A DNA stretch of 64,000 nucleotides from an uncultured Sphingomonadaceae bacterium (GCA_946479505.1 CAMLGC010000006.1:11065-75064), one strand, 5' to 3'. Shown: positions 26,540 to 34,939, numbered from the stretch's first letter. Numbers and translations: made by a program. Notes: generated by a model not told the origin, from the sequence alone.

Positions 26540-27547
26540 ATGAAACTCGCCAGTCTCAAGCACGGCCGCGACGGCCGGCTCGTCGTCGTCTCGAACGATC
26601 TCGCCTGGTATGCCGATGCAGGCCATATCGCGCCGACGCTCCAAGCCGCGCTCGACGAGTGGGATCGGCTCGCGCCCGATCTCGAGAATCTCGCGACCGA
26701 TCTCGACCACGAATCGATTCCGCGCGAACGCTTCCACGAGAGCGAAGCGGCGGCGCCGCTGCCGCGCGCCTATCAATGGGCCGATGGCTCGGCATACGTG
26801 AACCACGTCGCATTGGTCCGGCAGGCGCGAGGTGCGGAGATGCCCGACAGCTTCTGGCACGATCCGTTGATGTACCAGGGTGGCTCGGATGGGTTCCTGG
26901 GACCGCGTGATGCGATTCCCTTGAAGGACGAAAGCTGGGGTTGCGACCTCGAGGCGGAGGTGGTGGTCGTCACCGGCGACGTGCCGCTGGGCGCGAGCCG
27001 CGACGAGGCACTTGGCGCCGTGCGTCTGGTGGGGCTCACCAACGACGTGTCGCTGCGCAACCTGATCCCCGGAGAGCTCGCCAAGGGGTTCGGCTTCTTC
27101 CAATCGAAACCCGCGAGCGCCTTTTCGCCGGTCTTCGTCACGCCCGATACGCTCGGCGATTGGTGGAAGGACGGCAAGCTCCACCGCAAGCTGATGGTCG
27201 ATCTCAACGGCGAACCGTTCGGCCGCGCCGATGCGGGCGAGGACATGACGTTCGATTTCGGCACGCTCGTCGCGCACGCCGCAAAGTCGCGAAAGCTGGG
27301 CGCAGGCACGATCGTCGGCTCGGGCACCGTCTCGAACCGCGACGCCGACGGCGGCCCGGGCAAGCCGATCGCCGACGGCGGTGTCGGTTATTCGTGCCTC
27401 GCCGAGGTCCGCACCGTCGAGACGATCCTCGCGGGCAAGCCAAAGACCGAGTTCCTCAAGCCCGGCGACACCGTGCGCATCTGGGCCGAGGACGACCGCC
27501 ACCACCCCATCTTCGGCGTGATCGAGCAGACGGTCGAGGCGATGTAG
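26540..27547 (+). CDS. Fumarylacetoacetate hydrolase family protein
   Basis: 335 residues with the FAA-hydrolase N-terminal domain (MKLASLKHGRDGRLVVVS) and the catalytic C-terminal beta-roll: DLEAEVVVVTGDVP (metal Asp/Glu), LVGLTNDVSLRNLIPGEL, GFGFFQSKPASAFSPV, GSGTVSNRDADGG and YSCLAEVRTVETI. Such enzymes cleave C-C bonds of 1,3-diketo acids such as fumarylacetoacetate, the last step of tyrosine/homogentisate breakdown. No homogentisate genes lie nearby, so the exact substrate is open. ATG 26540 follows GGGAGAC. It is divergent from the acyl-CoA dehydrogenase gene and is a single-gene unit. Confidence 0.87.
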   Translation: MKLASLKHGRDGRLVVVSNDLAWYADAGHIAPTLQAALDEWDRLAPDLENLATDLDHESIPRERFHESEAAAPLPRAYQWADGSAYVNHVALVRQARGAEMPDSFWHDPLMYQGGSDGFLGPRDAIPLKDESWGCDLEAEVVVVTGDVPLGASRDEALGAVRLVGLTNDVSLRNLIPGELAKGFGFFQSKPASAFSPVFVTPDTLGDWWKDGKLHRKLMVDLNGEPFGRADAGEDMTFDFGTLVAHAAKSRKLGAGTIVGSGTVSNRDADGGPGKPIADGGVGYSCLAEVRTVETILAGKPKTEFLKPGDTVRIWAEDDRHHPIFGVIEQTVEAM

Positions 27548-27553
27548 GTAGAT

Positions 27554-27617
27554 GTGCTCCCACGAAGGCGGGAGCCCCGATTTTCTGGTAGGGCTGGATC
27601 CCCGTCTTCGCGGGAAC
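27554..27617. repeat. 64-bp palindromic repeat
   Basis: Arms GTGCTCCCACGAAGGCGGG and CCCGTCTTCGCGGGAAC, same family as 4837-4889, between two convergent genes where it can also act as a bidirectional terminator. Confidence 0.75.
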
Positions 27618-27625
27618 CCGCCGAC

Positions 27626-28153
27626 TCAGATCGCCTGCGTCGCGAGGACGTCCGCGTTGCTGCCGAGGCCGTAGAGATAGCGCGCACGCTCGGCCGAGCC
27701 CTGATCGAGCCGGCGCAGCCGATCCTTCTGCGCGTCGGTCAGGCGGAACTGCCGATAGCCGCGCTCTACGAGGCACGCATCGAGGATCGTCTGGAGCTGC
27801 TCGGTGAAATCGACCCGCGTGGCGTGCCGGTAGGTTTCGACATATTTGGTCGAGTAGAAGCGCACGTTGCTCGGGCTCAGCGCCACTTCGGGCGGGACGA
27901 GATCGCGATAGGCGATCAGCCCCAGGATCGTGCCGTTGGCAATGATGTCGAGGTCGCGGGTGGTTTGCGGTGTCAGATGCAGGGTGACTCCGAACGTCTG
28001 GGCGGCGCACTGATACGCGTCGCGCCTGTAATCGTCGAAGCTGATATCGGCCTTTCCCCAGCTTACGTCCTTGGCCTTGCCTGCTGCCGAAACGGGCGGC
28101 GCGGCGAGCATCGCGGCGCCGACCATGCCCAATATTGCCATACGAGAGACCAT
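27626..28153 (-). CDS. Secreted protein of unknown function
   Basis: 175 residues with a signal peptide (MVSRMAILGMVGAAMLAAPPVSA) and a mature domain containing two Cys (YQCAAQTFG, DACLVERGYRQFRLTDAQ). The GYRxFxLT ending resembles the C-terminus of small sphingomonad envelope proteins. No family can be named. ATG 28153 is chosen over 28171 because GGGAG sits 8 bases upstream and the signal peptide begins there. It is divergent from the branched-chain dehydrogenase operon, with a shared AT-richer intergenic stretch of about 185 bp. Confidence 0.75.
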   Translation of the reverse strand: MVSRMAILGMVGAAMLAAPPVSAAGKAKDVSWGKADISFDDYRRDAYQCAAQTFGVTLHLTPQTTRDLDIIANGTILGLIAYRDLVPPEVALSPSNVRFYSTKYVETYRHATRVDFTEQLQTILDACLVERGYRQFRLTDAQKDRLRRLDQGSAERARYLYGLGSNADVLATQAI

Positions 28154-28338
28154 GTCGCCTACTCCCAGCAATTATGAAACGCGCGATATAGCACAATTTC
28201 GGGGGCGCCGCGACTCCAGAGCCGTGCGCTGCGGCGACGTGACTCGCCACGCCGCTTGAAATTTTATAACAAGGCGTCGAAAGGCGTTTCCGCGCGTTCG
28301 TCGGTGACGATGCGGGTCTTTGTGTTTTGGGAGAGAGC

Positions 28339-29622
28339 ATGGCAGGCGACACCCGCGCCAATCTGAAGCCGTTGGTGCTGCACGTGCCGGAGCCGCGGTT
28401 CCGGCCGGGCGACGAGGTTGATTTCGGCGATGTCGAGGTGCCCCCCGCGGGCGCCGCGGCACGGCCCGACACGGCGGCCCAGGCCGCGAGTTTCACCGAG
28501 CTCGCCTACGGCCTGGTGCGCGTGCTCGACGAGGAGGGCCGCGCGGTCGGCCCTTGGGACCCCAAGCTGTCGCCCGACATGCTGCGCCGGATGCTGCGCG
28601 CGATGGCGCTGACGCGCGCCTATGACGAGCGCATGTTCCGCGCCCAGCGGCAGGGCAAGACGAGCTTCTACATGAAGTCGACGGGCGAGGAGGCGGTCGC
28701 GGTCGCCGCCGCCTTCGCGCTCGACCGCGACGACATGTGCTTCCCCTCCTATCGGCAGCAGGGCCTGCTGATCTCGCGCGACTGGGACCTGGTCGACATG
28801 ATGAACCAGGTCTATTCGAACAAGGGCGACCGGCTCGAGGGCAAGCAATTGCCGATCATGTATTCGACCAAGGAAGGCAGCTTCTTTTCGATCTCGGGCA
28901 ACCTCGCGACGCAATATCCGCAGGCGGTCGGCTGGGCGATGGCGTCGGCGGCGAAGGGCGACACGCGGATCGCGGCGACCTGGTGCGGCGAGGGCTCGAC
29001 CGCCGAGGGCGACTTCCATTCGGCCTGCACCTTCGCGAGCGTCTATCGCGCGCCCGTCATCCTCAACGTCGTCAACAACCAGTGGGCGATCAGCTCGTTC
29101 TCGGGCTTCGCCGGCGCCGAGGCGACGACCTTCGCGGCGCGCGCGATCGGCTACGGAATCGCCGGGCTGCGCGTCGACGGCAACGACGCGCTCGCGGTCT
29201 ATGCCGCGACCCAGTGGGCTGCCGAGCGCGCGCGGACCAATCAAGGGCCGACCTTGATCGAGCTCTTCACCTATCGCGCCGAGGGCCATTCGACCTCGGA
29301 CGATCCGGGCCAGTACCGCTCGGCGGGCGAGGCCAATGCCTGGCCGCTCGGCGATCCGGTCCGACGGCTCAAGGATCATCTGATCGCGCTGGGCGAATGG
29401 GACGAGGAGCGGCAGGCGGCGATGGACAAGGAGCTCGCCGAAAAGGTGCGCGCCGCGCAGAAGGAGGCCGAAAAGAACGGCGTGCTCGGCCACGGCCTCC
29501 ACCAGCCGCTCGATACGATGTTCGAGGGGGTTTACGAAGAGATGCCGTGGCATCTCAGGGAACAACAGCAGCAGATGTTGGACGAGGAAGAAGCGAGCGG
29601 CCGGCCATGGGCGCGCAAGTGA
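28339..29622 (+). CDS. bkdA1: Branched-chain 2-oxoacid dehydrogenase E1 component, alpha subunit
   Basis: 427-residue thiamine-diphosphate E1 alpha subunit: SFYMKSTGEEAVAVAAAFAL, FPSYRQQGLLISR, the ThDP/Mg site GEGSTAEGDFHSA followed by NVVNNQWAIS, and TYRAEGHSTSDDPGQYR with the phosphorylation-loop-like Ser. With E1 beta and E2 immediately downstream it decarboxylates the 2-oxoacids of valine, leucine and isoleucine. ATG 28339 is chosen because GGGAGAG is directly upstream. The ATG at 28327 has none. The long N-terminal extension (about 50 residues before the E1 domain) is normal for this bacterial subgroup. First gene of the operon. Confidence 0.94.
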   Translation: MAGDTRANLKPLVLHVPEPRFRPGDEVDFGDVEVPPAGAAARPDTAAQAASFTELAYGLVRVLDEEGRAVGPWDPKLSPDMLRRMLRAMALTRAYDERMFRAQRQGKTSFYMKSTGEEAVAVAAAFALDRDDMCFPSYRQQGLLISRDWDLVDMMNQVYSNKGDRLEGKQLPIMYSTKEGSFFSISGNLATQYPQAVGWAMASAAKGDTRIAATWCGEGSTAEGDFHSACTFASVYRAPVILNVVNNQWAISSFSGFAGAEATTFAARAIGYGIAGLRVDGNDALAVYAATQWAAERARTNQGPTLIELFTYRAEGHSTSDDPGQYRSAGEANAWPLGDPVRRLKDHLIALGEWDEERQAAMDKELAEKVRAAQKEAEKNGVLGHGLHQPLDTMFEGVYEEMPWHLREQQQQMLDEEEASGRPWARK

Positions 29623-29631
29623 TGGACAAGA

Positions 29632-29715
29632 CCGTCATCCCAGCGAACGCTGGGATCTCATGCCGCGACCGCGCGGCCTGCAACCGCAAGACCCCAGCGT
29701 TCGCTGGGGTGACGG
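29632..29715. repeat. 84-bp paired palindromic repeat between E1 alpha and E1 beta genes
   Basis: Left hairpin CCCAGCGAACGCTGGG and right hairpin CCCCAGCGTTCGCTGGGG, ends CCGTCAT and GTGACGG. Its right end overlaps the GGAG (29714-29717) used by the E1 beta GTG start. Confidence 0.85.
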
Positions 29716-29725
29716 AGTGCGTTTC

Positions 29726-30805
29726 GTGACCGATCTCGAAACCGAACAGGACCGCATCGCCCCGACTCCCGAGCGCGAGGGCGATACCGCCCGCATGAAC
29801 ATGATCCAGGCGATCAACTCCGCGATGGACGTGATGATGGCGCGCGACCCCGACGTGATCGTGATGGGCGAGGATGTCGGCTATTTCGGCGGCGTCTTCC
29901 GTGCGACCGCGGGCTTGCAGAAGAAATATGGCAAGACCCGTGTGTTCGACACGCCGATCACCGAGACCGGAATCATCGGCGTTGCGATCGGCATGGGCGC
30001 CTATGGCCTGCGCCCGGTTCCCGAAATCCAGTTCGCGGACTATATCTATCCCGGCCTCGACCAGCTCGTCTCCGAGGCTGCGCGGTTGCGCTATCGCTCG
30101 GCGGGCGAGTTCACCGCGCCGATCACCGTGCGCTCGCCGTTCGGCGGCGGCATCTTCGGCGGTCAGACGCACAGCCAGAGCCCCGAAGGCATCTTCACCC
30201 ATGTTTCGGGATTGAAGACGGTGGTCCCCTCCACGCCGTACGACGCCAAAGGTCTGCTGATCTCTGCGATCGAGGACAACGACCCGGTGCTCTTCTTCGA
30301 GCCCAAGCGCATCTACAACGGCCCATTCGACGGCCATTGGGATCGCCCGGCGAAGAACTGGTCGGGCCATCCGGCAAGCGAGGTGCCGACCGGCTATTAC
30401 CGTATCCCGCTCGGCAAGGCGAACGTGGTGCGCAGCGGCGAGGCGCTGACCATTCTCGCTTATGGGACGATGGTCCACGTCTGCCGCGGCGTGGTCGAGG
30501 AGGCGGGCGTCGATGCGGAAATCATCGACCTGCGCACGCTGGTGCCGCTCGATATCGAGACGATCGAGGAGTCGGTCAAGAAAACCGGCCGCTGCATGAT
30601 CGTCCATGAGGCGACCAAGACCAGCGGCTTCGGCGCCGAGCTCTCCGCGCTCGTCCAGGAACGCTGCTTCTACGCGCTCGAAGCGCCGATCGAGCGCGTC
30701 ACCGGCTTCGACACGCCCTATCCGCACAGCCTCGAATGGGCCTATTTCCCAGGCCCCGTCCGCATCGGCGAGGCGCTCAAGAAGATCATGAAGGACGCCC
30801 GATGA
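29726..30805 (+). CDS. bkdA2: Branched-chain 2-oxoacid dehydrogenase E1 component, beta subunit
   Basis: 359-residue E1 beta: NMIQAINSAMDVMMARDPDV, GEDVGYFGGVFRATAGLQKKY, FDTPITETGIIGVAIGMGAYG, RSPFGGGIFGGQTHSQSPE, and the C-terminal transketolase-like domain IIDLRTLVPLDIETI. It forms the alpha2beta2 E1 with the preceding gene product. I chose GTG 29726 because GGAG lies 8 bases upstream. The earlier ATG at 29660 would translate the palindromic repeat. It overlaps the E2 gene as ATGA (30802-30805), so translation of E1 beta and E2 is coupled. Confidence 0.93.
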   Translation: MTDLETEQDRIAPTPEREGDTARMNMIQAINSAMDVMMARDPDVIVMGEDVGYFGGVFRATAGLQKKYGKTRVFDTPITETGIIGVAIGMGAYGLRPVPEIQFADYIYPGLDQLVSEAARLRYRSAGEFTAPITVRSPFGGGIFGGQTHSQSPEGIFTHVSGLKTVVPSTPYDAKGLLISAIEDNDPVLFFEPKRIYNGPFDGHWDRPAKNWSGHPASEVPTGYYRIPLGKANVVRSGEALTILAYGTMVHVCRGVVEEAGVDAEIIDLRTLVPLDIETIEESVKKTGRCMIVHEATKTSGFGAELSALVQERCFYALEAPIERVTGFDTPYPHSLEWAYFPGPVRIGEALKKIMKDAR

Positions 30806-32157
30806 GTCGCTTTACCTTCAAGCTGCCGGACATCGGCGAAGGCATTTCCGAGGCCGAAATCGTCGCCTGGCACATCGCGGTGGGCGACCGCGTCGAGGAA
30901 GACCAGCAGATCGCCGACATGATGACCGACAAGGCGACCGTCGAGATGGAATCGCCGGTGTCGGGCATTGTGGTGGAGCTTGCCGGCGAGGTGGGGGATC
31001 AGGTGTCGATCGGCGCGGCGCTGGTGGTGATCGAGGTTGAAGGGGAAGACGCCGGGACCGAAGAACTGGAAGCGCAGCCCAAGGACGAGGTCGGCCGCCC
31101 CGAGCCGCAGCCCAAGCCCGTTGGGAAGGCAGAAGAAGCCGAGGCGCAGATCGACGCGGAGACACCAGGTAAGCCCGAGGTGACGTCCGAAGTCCCCCTC
31201 CCGCCTGCGGGAGGGGCTAGGGGAGGGCTTGTCCAGAAACCATCGCAGAATGAAACAAGCCCTCCCCCGACCCCTCCCGCAGGCGGGAGGGGGGAAGAAC
31301 GCGTCCTCGCGTCCCCCGCCGTGCGTGCTCGCGCGCGCGATCTCGGCGTCGATCTCGCGAGCGTGAAGGCCGACGGCGACCGCATCCGCCACGCCGATCT
31401 CGATGCGTTCCTGCGCTACGGGTCGGGCGAGGGCTACCACGCGCCGCACGCCAGCCGAGCGCGCGCGGACGAGCCGGTCAAGGTCATCGGCATGCGCCGC
31501 CGCATCGCGGAGAACATGGCCGCCTCGAAGCGCGCGATTCCGCATTTCACCTATGTCGACGAGATCGACGTCACCGCGCTCGAGGAGATGCGCGGCGATC
31601 TCAACGCCAATCGCGGACAGCGGCCCAAGCTCACGATGCTGCCGCTGCTGATCGTTGCGATCTGCCGCACGATTCCCGATTTTCCGATGATCAACGCGCG
31701 CTACGACGACGAGGCGGGTGTGGTGACGCGGCACGGGGCGGTCCATCTCGGCATGGCGACGCAGACCGATGCTGGGCTGATGGTCCCGGTGATCCGCGAC
31801 GCGCAGGACCGCAACGTCTGGCAGCTCGCGACCGAGATCGCGCGGCTCGCCGACGCCGCACGCTCGGGCAAGGCGAAGAGCGAGGAACTGTCGGGGTCGA
31901 CGCTCACCGTCACCTCGCTGGGACCGCTCGGCGGCATTGCGACGACGCCGGTCATCAATCGCCCGGAGGTCGCGATCATCGGTCCGAACAAGATCGTCGA
32001 GCGCCCGGTCTTCGATGGCGACGAGATCCGGCGCGCCAAGCTGATGAACCTGTCGATCAGTTGCGACCACCGCGTCGTCGACGGCTGGGATGCGGCGAGC
32101 TTTGTCCAGGGGCTCAAGAAGCTGCTCGAAACCCCCGTGCTGCTCTTCGCGGAGTGA
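30802..32157 (+). CDS. bkdB: Branched-chain 2-oxoacid dehydrogenase E2 (dihydrolipoyl acyltransferase) with repeat-encoded linker
   Basis: 451 residues: lipoyl domain (about 1-78, Lys44 in MTDKATVEME), an acidic linker, a stretch encoded by a palindromic repeat (about 131-165), a peripheral-subunit-binding domain (LASPAVRARARDLGVDLASV, about 170-203), and the catalytic acyltransferase domain ending SISCDHRVVDGWDAASF, with the active-site His. It passes the acyl group from E1 to CoA. The repeat adds Pro/Gly-rich [12 protein letters not shown] to a linker that is naturally flexible, so function is probably kept. No E3 (lipoamide dehydrogenase) gene follows, so E3 is supplied from elsewhere. Confidence 0.94.
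   Translation: MSRFTFKLPDIGEGISEAEIVAWHIAVGDRVEEDQQIADMMTDKATVEMESPVSGIVVELAGEVGDQVSIGAALVVIEVEGEDAGTEELEAQPKDEVGRPEPQPKPVGKAEEAEAQIDAETPGKPEVTSEVPLPPAGGARGGLVQKPSQNETSPPPTPPAGGRGEERVLASPAVRARARDLGVDLASVKADGDRIRHADLDAFLRYGSGEGYHAPHASRARADEPVKVIGMRRRIAENMAASKRAIPHFTYVDEIDVTALEEMRGDLNANRGQRPKLTMLPLLIVAICRTIPDFPMINARYDDEAGVVTRHGAVHLGMATQTDAGLMVPVIRDAQDRNVWQLATEIARLADAARSGKAKSEELSGSTLTVTSLGPLGGIATTPVINRPEVAIIGPNKIVERPVFDGDEIRRAKLMNLSISCDHRVVDGWDAASFVQGLKKLLETPVLLFAE
31193..31295. repeat. 103-bp palindromic repeat inserted in frame in bkdB
   Basis: Two hairpins, CCCTCCCGCCTGCGGGAGGG and CCCTCCCGCAGGCGGGAGGG, ends TCCCCC and GGGGGGA, with inner GGGGAGGGCTTG/CAAGCCCTCCCC. It lies between the lipoyl and subunit-binding domain codons and keeps the reading frame. 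It is nearly the same element as 40155-40252 and 55628-55722. Confidence 0.9.
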
Positions 32158-32170
32158 GACGATTGAGACG

Positions 32171-32470
32171 ATGGCCCACTTCCTCCTGATCTACGATCTC
32201 GCGCCCGATTATCTCGATCGGCGCGGTGCGTTTCGCGCACCGCACCTCGCGCTCGCCTGGGAAGCGGCGGAGCGCGGCGAACTGGTGCTCGGCGGCGCGC
32301 TCGACGAGCCGGTCGATCGCGCGGTGCTGCTGTTTTCGGGCGAGGGGCCGGAGGGGGCCGAGGCGTTCGCGCGCGCCGACCCCTATGTGAGGGAAGGCCT
32401 GGTATCGCACTGGCGCGTGCGGCGCTGGACGACGGTGGTCGGCAAGCGAGCGGCAACACCGGTGCGCTGA
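32171..32470 (+). CDS. YciI-like (YCII) family protein
   Basis: 99-residue YCII-domain protein: HFLLIYDLAPDYLDRRGAFRAPHLALAW carries the His that, with an Asp, forms the putative active-site pair of the family (quoted as the blocks LLIYDLAPDYLDRRG and APHLALAW), then GELVLGGALDEP, and DPYVREGLVSHWRVRRW at the end. YciI relatives are small ferredoxin-like enzymes with unclear substrates. ATG 32171 is 13 bp after the bkdB stop, so it is probably the last gene of the bkd operon. The upstream open frame is a shadow of bkdB. Confidence 0.85.
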   Translation: MAHFLLIYDLAPDYLDRRGAFRAPHLALAWEAAERGELVLGGALDEPVDRAVLLFSGEGPEGAEAFARADPYVREGLVSHWRVRRWTTVVGKRAATPVR

Positions 32471-32870
32471 GGCGTTCAGTCGCGATCAAGCGCCTTCATG
32501 GTTCACGGCGCCATGCGCGCGGCGGGTATGTCCGATTCGATCTACAGGGCGAACGGGTCGCGGACGGCGGGGGCGGGCGGCGCGCTGCTGGTGACCGGCC
32601 TGCTTCACCACCTTGTGGCTCGGTTTGGCGGTGCGTATCCAAGATCCGGCCGAGACGGCGCTCCATGTCCGAGGTGATCCCGCCTGCGCCGCCGCCTTCA
32701 GAGATGATCTCGCGTCCTTTGCGCGCCCATGCTCTTGCCGGCTGGAAGCAGGCCTGGTGGATCGAGCGACGGTGAGCGTGGGTGCGGCACGGATCGAAGC
32801 GCGAACATCATCGCACGAAATCGGCTCGATGGCCGTTGAGCCGGCGCGCAGCCCGTGTATGGAAACCGAA
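32471..32870. other. Non-coding or decayed stretch
   Basis: About 400 bp between the YciI-like and BLUF genes. Frames are open on both strands, but none gives a recognisable protein, a ribosome-binding site or a terminator. The plus-frame sequence just before the BLUF gene has a vaguely protein-like pattern with several Cys and could be an old remnant. Nothing else is seen. Confidence 0.4.
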
Positions 32871-33302
32871 ATGTCCTTGCGCACGATCTTCTACATCAGC
32901 CGCAGCTTGCTGGTTCTTCCGCGCGATCAGGCGCGGCTTCTCGATATCCGCGTCGGTGCGATCGCGCGCAACATGCAGCTCGATGTCACCGGCCTGCTGA
33001 TGGCGACCGATACGCATTTCGCGCAGGCGCTCGAAGGCAGCGACGAGGCACTCGACGCGCTGATGGCGAGCATCCGCGCGGACGACCGGCACACGGACGT
33101 GCGCGTGCTGCGCGACGAAACGGTTGTGGAGCGGCGATTTACGGGCTGGGCGATGGCGTATTTCGCGCCGACCAGCGCGCCCAGCATGGCGCTTCGCCCC
33201 GCCATCGCCGGGCGCATCGACGGCGAGGCCGACGACACGCTGCTCGCGCGGTTGGCGGCGCTCTATCCGGGGCGCGGCCGTACACCGGCGCTCGCGCGCT
33301 GA
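32871..33302 (+). CDS. Single-domain BLUF blue-light photoreceptor
   Basis: 143 residues, essentially one BLUF domain that binds FAD non-covalently. The photocycle residues are all present: Tyr8 in FYISRS, Asn34 in ARNMQLDVTGLL, Gln52 in FAQALEG, and Trp93 in FTGWAMAYF. The C-terminal 45 residues are helical and carry no output domain, so it would signal by protein-protein contact. The weakly supported start could also be ATG 32859, four codons earlier. Codons farther upstream in the same frame do not look like BLUF. Convergent with the aldo/keto reductase gene, which is 3 bp away. Confidence 0.88.
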   Translation: MSLRTIFYISRSLLVLPRDQARLLDIRVGAIARNMQLDVTGLLMATDTHFAQALEGSDEALDALMASIRADDRHTDVRVLRDETVVERRFTGWAMAYFAPTSAPSMALRPAIAGRIDGEADDTLLARLAALYPGRGRTPALAR

Positions 33303-33305
33303 CGG

Positions 33306-34253
33306 TCAGGCGCCGGCTTCGGTCAGTCGCGCGAGCTGGTCGTCGTTCAGGCTGACGTCCATCGAGCCCATCAGATCGTCGAGCTGCTCGATGCTCGTCG
33401 CGCTCGCGATCGGGGCGGTGACGCCCGGTTGCGCCGCGAGCCAGGCGAGCGCGATCTGCGCGAGCGTGGCGCCGGTCTCCGCGGCGACCGAATCCATCGC
33501 ATCGAGCACGCCCTTCTTGTTTTCGATGAGCGCATCCATGCGGTTGCCGCGTACGCTTTTGCCGAGGTCCGCCTTCGAGCGGTACTTACCGGTCAGGAAG
33601 CCGGAGGCGAGACCGTAATAGGGCGTCACCGCGATGTTGTGCTCGATCGCGAGATCCTGAAGCTCGCCTTCGAACTTCTTGCGGCTCACCAGATTATATT
33701 CGGGCTGGAGCACGTGGTAGTGCTGCAAGCCCTTGTCGCGGGCGATGTCGAGCGCGGATTTCAGCCGCATCGCGGAGAAGTTGGAGGCGCCGACCACGCG
33801 GACCTTGCCCGCGTCGATCAGTCGACCGAACGCCTCGAGCACGTCCGCCTGCGGTACGCCCTCGTCGTCCTGATGCGCGAAATAGACGTCGATCCGATCG
33901 GTGCCGAGCCGCTCGAGCGATGCATCACACGCGGCGGCGATGCGTGTCGGCGCCAGCTTCTCGCCGCCTTCGCCCGGCAACATGCCGACCTTGGTCGCGA
34001 TCAGCACGGCGTCGCGCTTGCCCGAGCGCTTGAGCCACTCACCGATCACCTCTTCCGATTCGCCGCCTTTGTGTCCCGGCGCCCAGGCCGAATAAACGTC
34101 GGCGGTGTCGATCATGCGGCCGCCCTTCTCGACGAAGCTATCGAGGAGCGCGAAGCTCGTCGCCCTATCCGCGGTCCAGCCGAAGACGTTGCCGCCGAGC
34201 ACCAGCGGCGGGGTTTCGAGGTCGGTGGCGCCGAGACGGCGGAGCGTTCTCAT
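33306..34253 (-). CDS. Aldo/keto reductase
   Basis: 315-residue NADPH-dependent oxidoreductase with the AKR barrel and tetrad: Asp and Tyr in MIDTADVYSAWAPGH, Lys in LIATKVG, and His in VYFAHQDDE. VVGASNFSAMRL and PEYNLVSRKKFEGEL follow the usual strand order. It resembles the YajO/Tas-like AKR group acting on small carbonyls. ATG 34253 overlaps the stop of the tiny upstream lipoprotein gene as ATGA. The open frame before it is only that lipoprotein gene's other frame. Confidence 0.9.
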   Translation of the reverse strand: MRTLRRLGATDLETPPLVLGGNVFGWTADRATSFALLDSFVEKGGRMIDTADVYSAWAPGHKGGESEEVIGEWLKRSGKRDAVLIATKVGMLPGEGGEKLAPTRIAAACDASLERLGTDRIDVYFAHQDDEGVPQADVLEAFGRLIDAGKVRVVGASNFSAMRLKSALDIARDKGLQHYHVLQPEYNLVSRKKFEGELQDLAIEHNIAVTPYYGLASGFLTGKYRSKADLGKSVRGNRMDALIENKKGVLDAMDSVAAETGATLAQIALAWLAAQPGVTAPIASATSIEQLDDLMGSMDVSLNDDQLARLTEAGA

Positions 34254-34432
34254 CGGGCAGTGTCCTGGTTGGTGGCGACCGCGTTGGCCGACACGCTGTT
34301 GGCGTCGAGCATCGCGGCGGCCTGGTTGAGCTCGCGCGCCTGATCGGGCGAAACGCCGCCGAGTGCGGAATCGTCGGGCGATTGCCCGCACGCGGCGACC
34401 AGTAGGAGCGGTAGCAACAGCAAGGCGCGCAT
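34250..34432 (-). CDS. Tiny lipoprotein
   Basis: 60 residues. A strongly hydrophobic signal, MRALLLLPLLLVAAC, ends in a lipobox with Cys15 as the lipidation site, followed by a polar, Ala/Asn-rich tail (GQSPDDSALGGVSPDQARE) that predicts a short helix. ATG 34432 follows GAGGAAGA. It overlaps the aldo/keto reductase start as ATGA and may mainly serve to couple translation. No family known to me. Confidence 0.7.
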   Translation of the reverse strand: MRALLLLPLLLVAACGQSPDDSALGGVSPDQARELNQAAAMLDANSVSANAVATNQDTAR

Positions 34433-34454
34433 TCTTCCTCCCCGGACATGCGAA

Positions 34455-34482
34455 GGGCCGCATTCCCCAAGGAACGCGGCCC
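34455..34482 (-). terminator. Stem-loop between two lipoprotein genes
   Basis: GGGCCGC/GCGGCCC arms extended by ATTCC/GGAAC with a CCAA loop form a strong hairpin directly after the upstream 96-residue lipoprotein gene on the minus strand. There is no T tract, so it may be an attenuator or mRNA-stabilising end rather than a full terminator. Confidence 0.6.
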
Positions 34483-34505
34483 CCGTCGAAACGATCCTGT
34501 ACGGA

Positions 34506-34796
34506 TCAGTCCTCGATCGCGTTGCCCGCATCCTGCAATGCATTGCCGGTGGCATCGGCGACCCCATCGGCGCCGTTGGAGATCGCGTCGCCGGTGTTGT
34601 CCATCGAGGTCTCGGCGGCGCCGAGCGCGTTATCGGTCGCAGCGTCGACGTCGCTGACGCCCTCGCCCATCGTCGCTTCGGTATCGGCGGTGACGGAGTT
34701 GGAGGCCTCCGCGGTCTCGTTCTGGGCGTTCTGGCTGCACGCGGCGAGGCCGGCGGCGGCGAACACGGCCGCGGCCGCGAGGATGGACTTCTTCAT
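34506..34796 (-). CDS. Small acidic lipoprotein
   Basis: 96 residues with a lipobox (AAAGLAAC, Cys20) and a highly acidic, Asn/Asp/Ala-rich mature part with loose repeats of D-A/N-A-x-G-D/A (TDNALGAAETSMDNTGD, then GVADATGNALQDAGNAIED). Such short entericidin-like or circumsporozoite-like lipoproteins are common in sphingomonads and their function is unknown. AAGGGG lies just upstream of the ATG. A strong stem-loop follows its stop. It diverges from the methionine operon regulator. Confidence 0.75.
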   Translation of the reverse strand: MKKSILAAAAVFAAAGLAACSQNAQNETAEASNSVTADTEATMGEGVSDVDAATDNALGAAETSMDNTGDAISNGADGVADATGNALQDAGNAIED

Positions 34797-34907
34797 TCGG
34801 AAAACCCCTTGTGGTTGATCTTGTCACCGCCGGCTTTGTAGGCAGCGGGCGCGGAAGCTACCGGTCCCACGGTTCGCACGCAATGCCTGCGCGACCGCGC
34901 ATCCGCG

Positions 34908-34936
34908 TTGACCTGATATAAAGATATCTTTATATC
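34908..34936 (+). promoter_or_regulatory. Promoter with 22-bp palindromic operator, leaderless
   Basis: TTGACC (34908-34913), a 17-bp spacer and TATATC (34931-34936) make a near-consensus sigma-70 promoter. A perfect 22-bp palindrome with arms GATATAAAGAT and ATCTTTATATC (34915-34936) fills the spacer and the -10 box. The predicted transcription start falls on or next to the ATG at 34940, so the mRNA would lack a leader. The cognate repressor is probably the ArsR-type protein encoded immediately downstream. Confidence 0.8.
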
Positions 34937-34939
34937 TCT

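Noticed and set aside
32486..32884. 132-residue minus-strand ORF upstream of the BLUF gene
   Set aside because: Composition is shadow-like (Ser/Arg/Ala), with no start signal and no family pattern.
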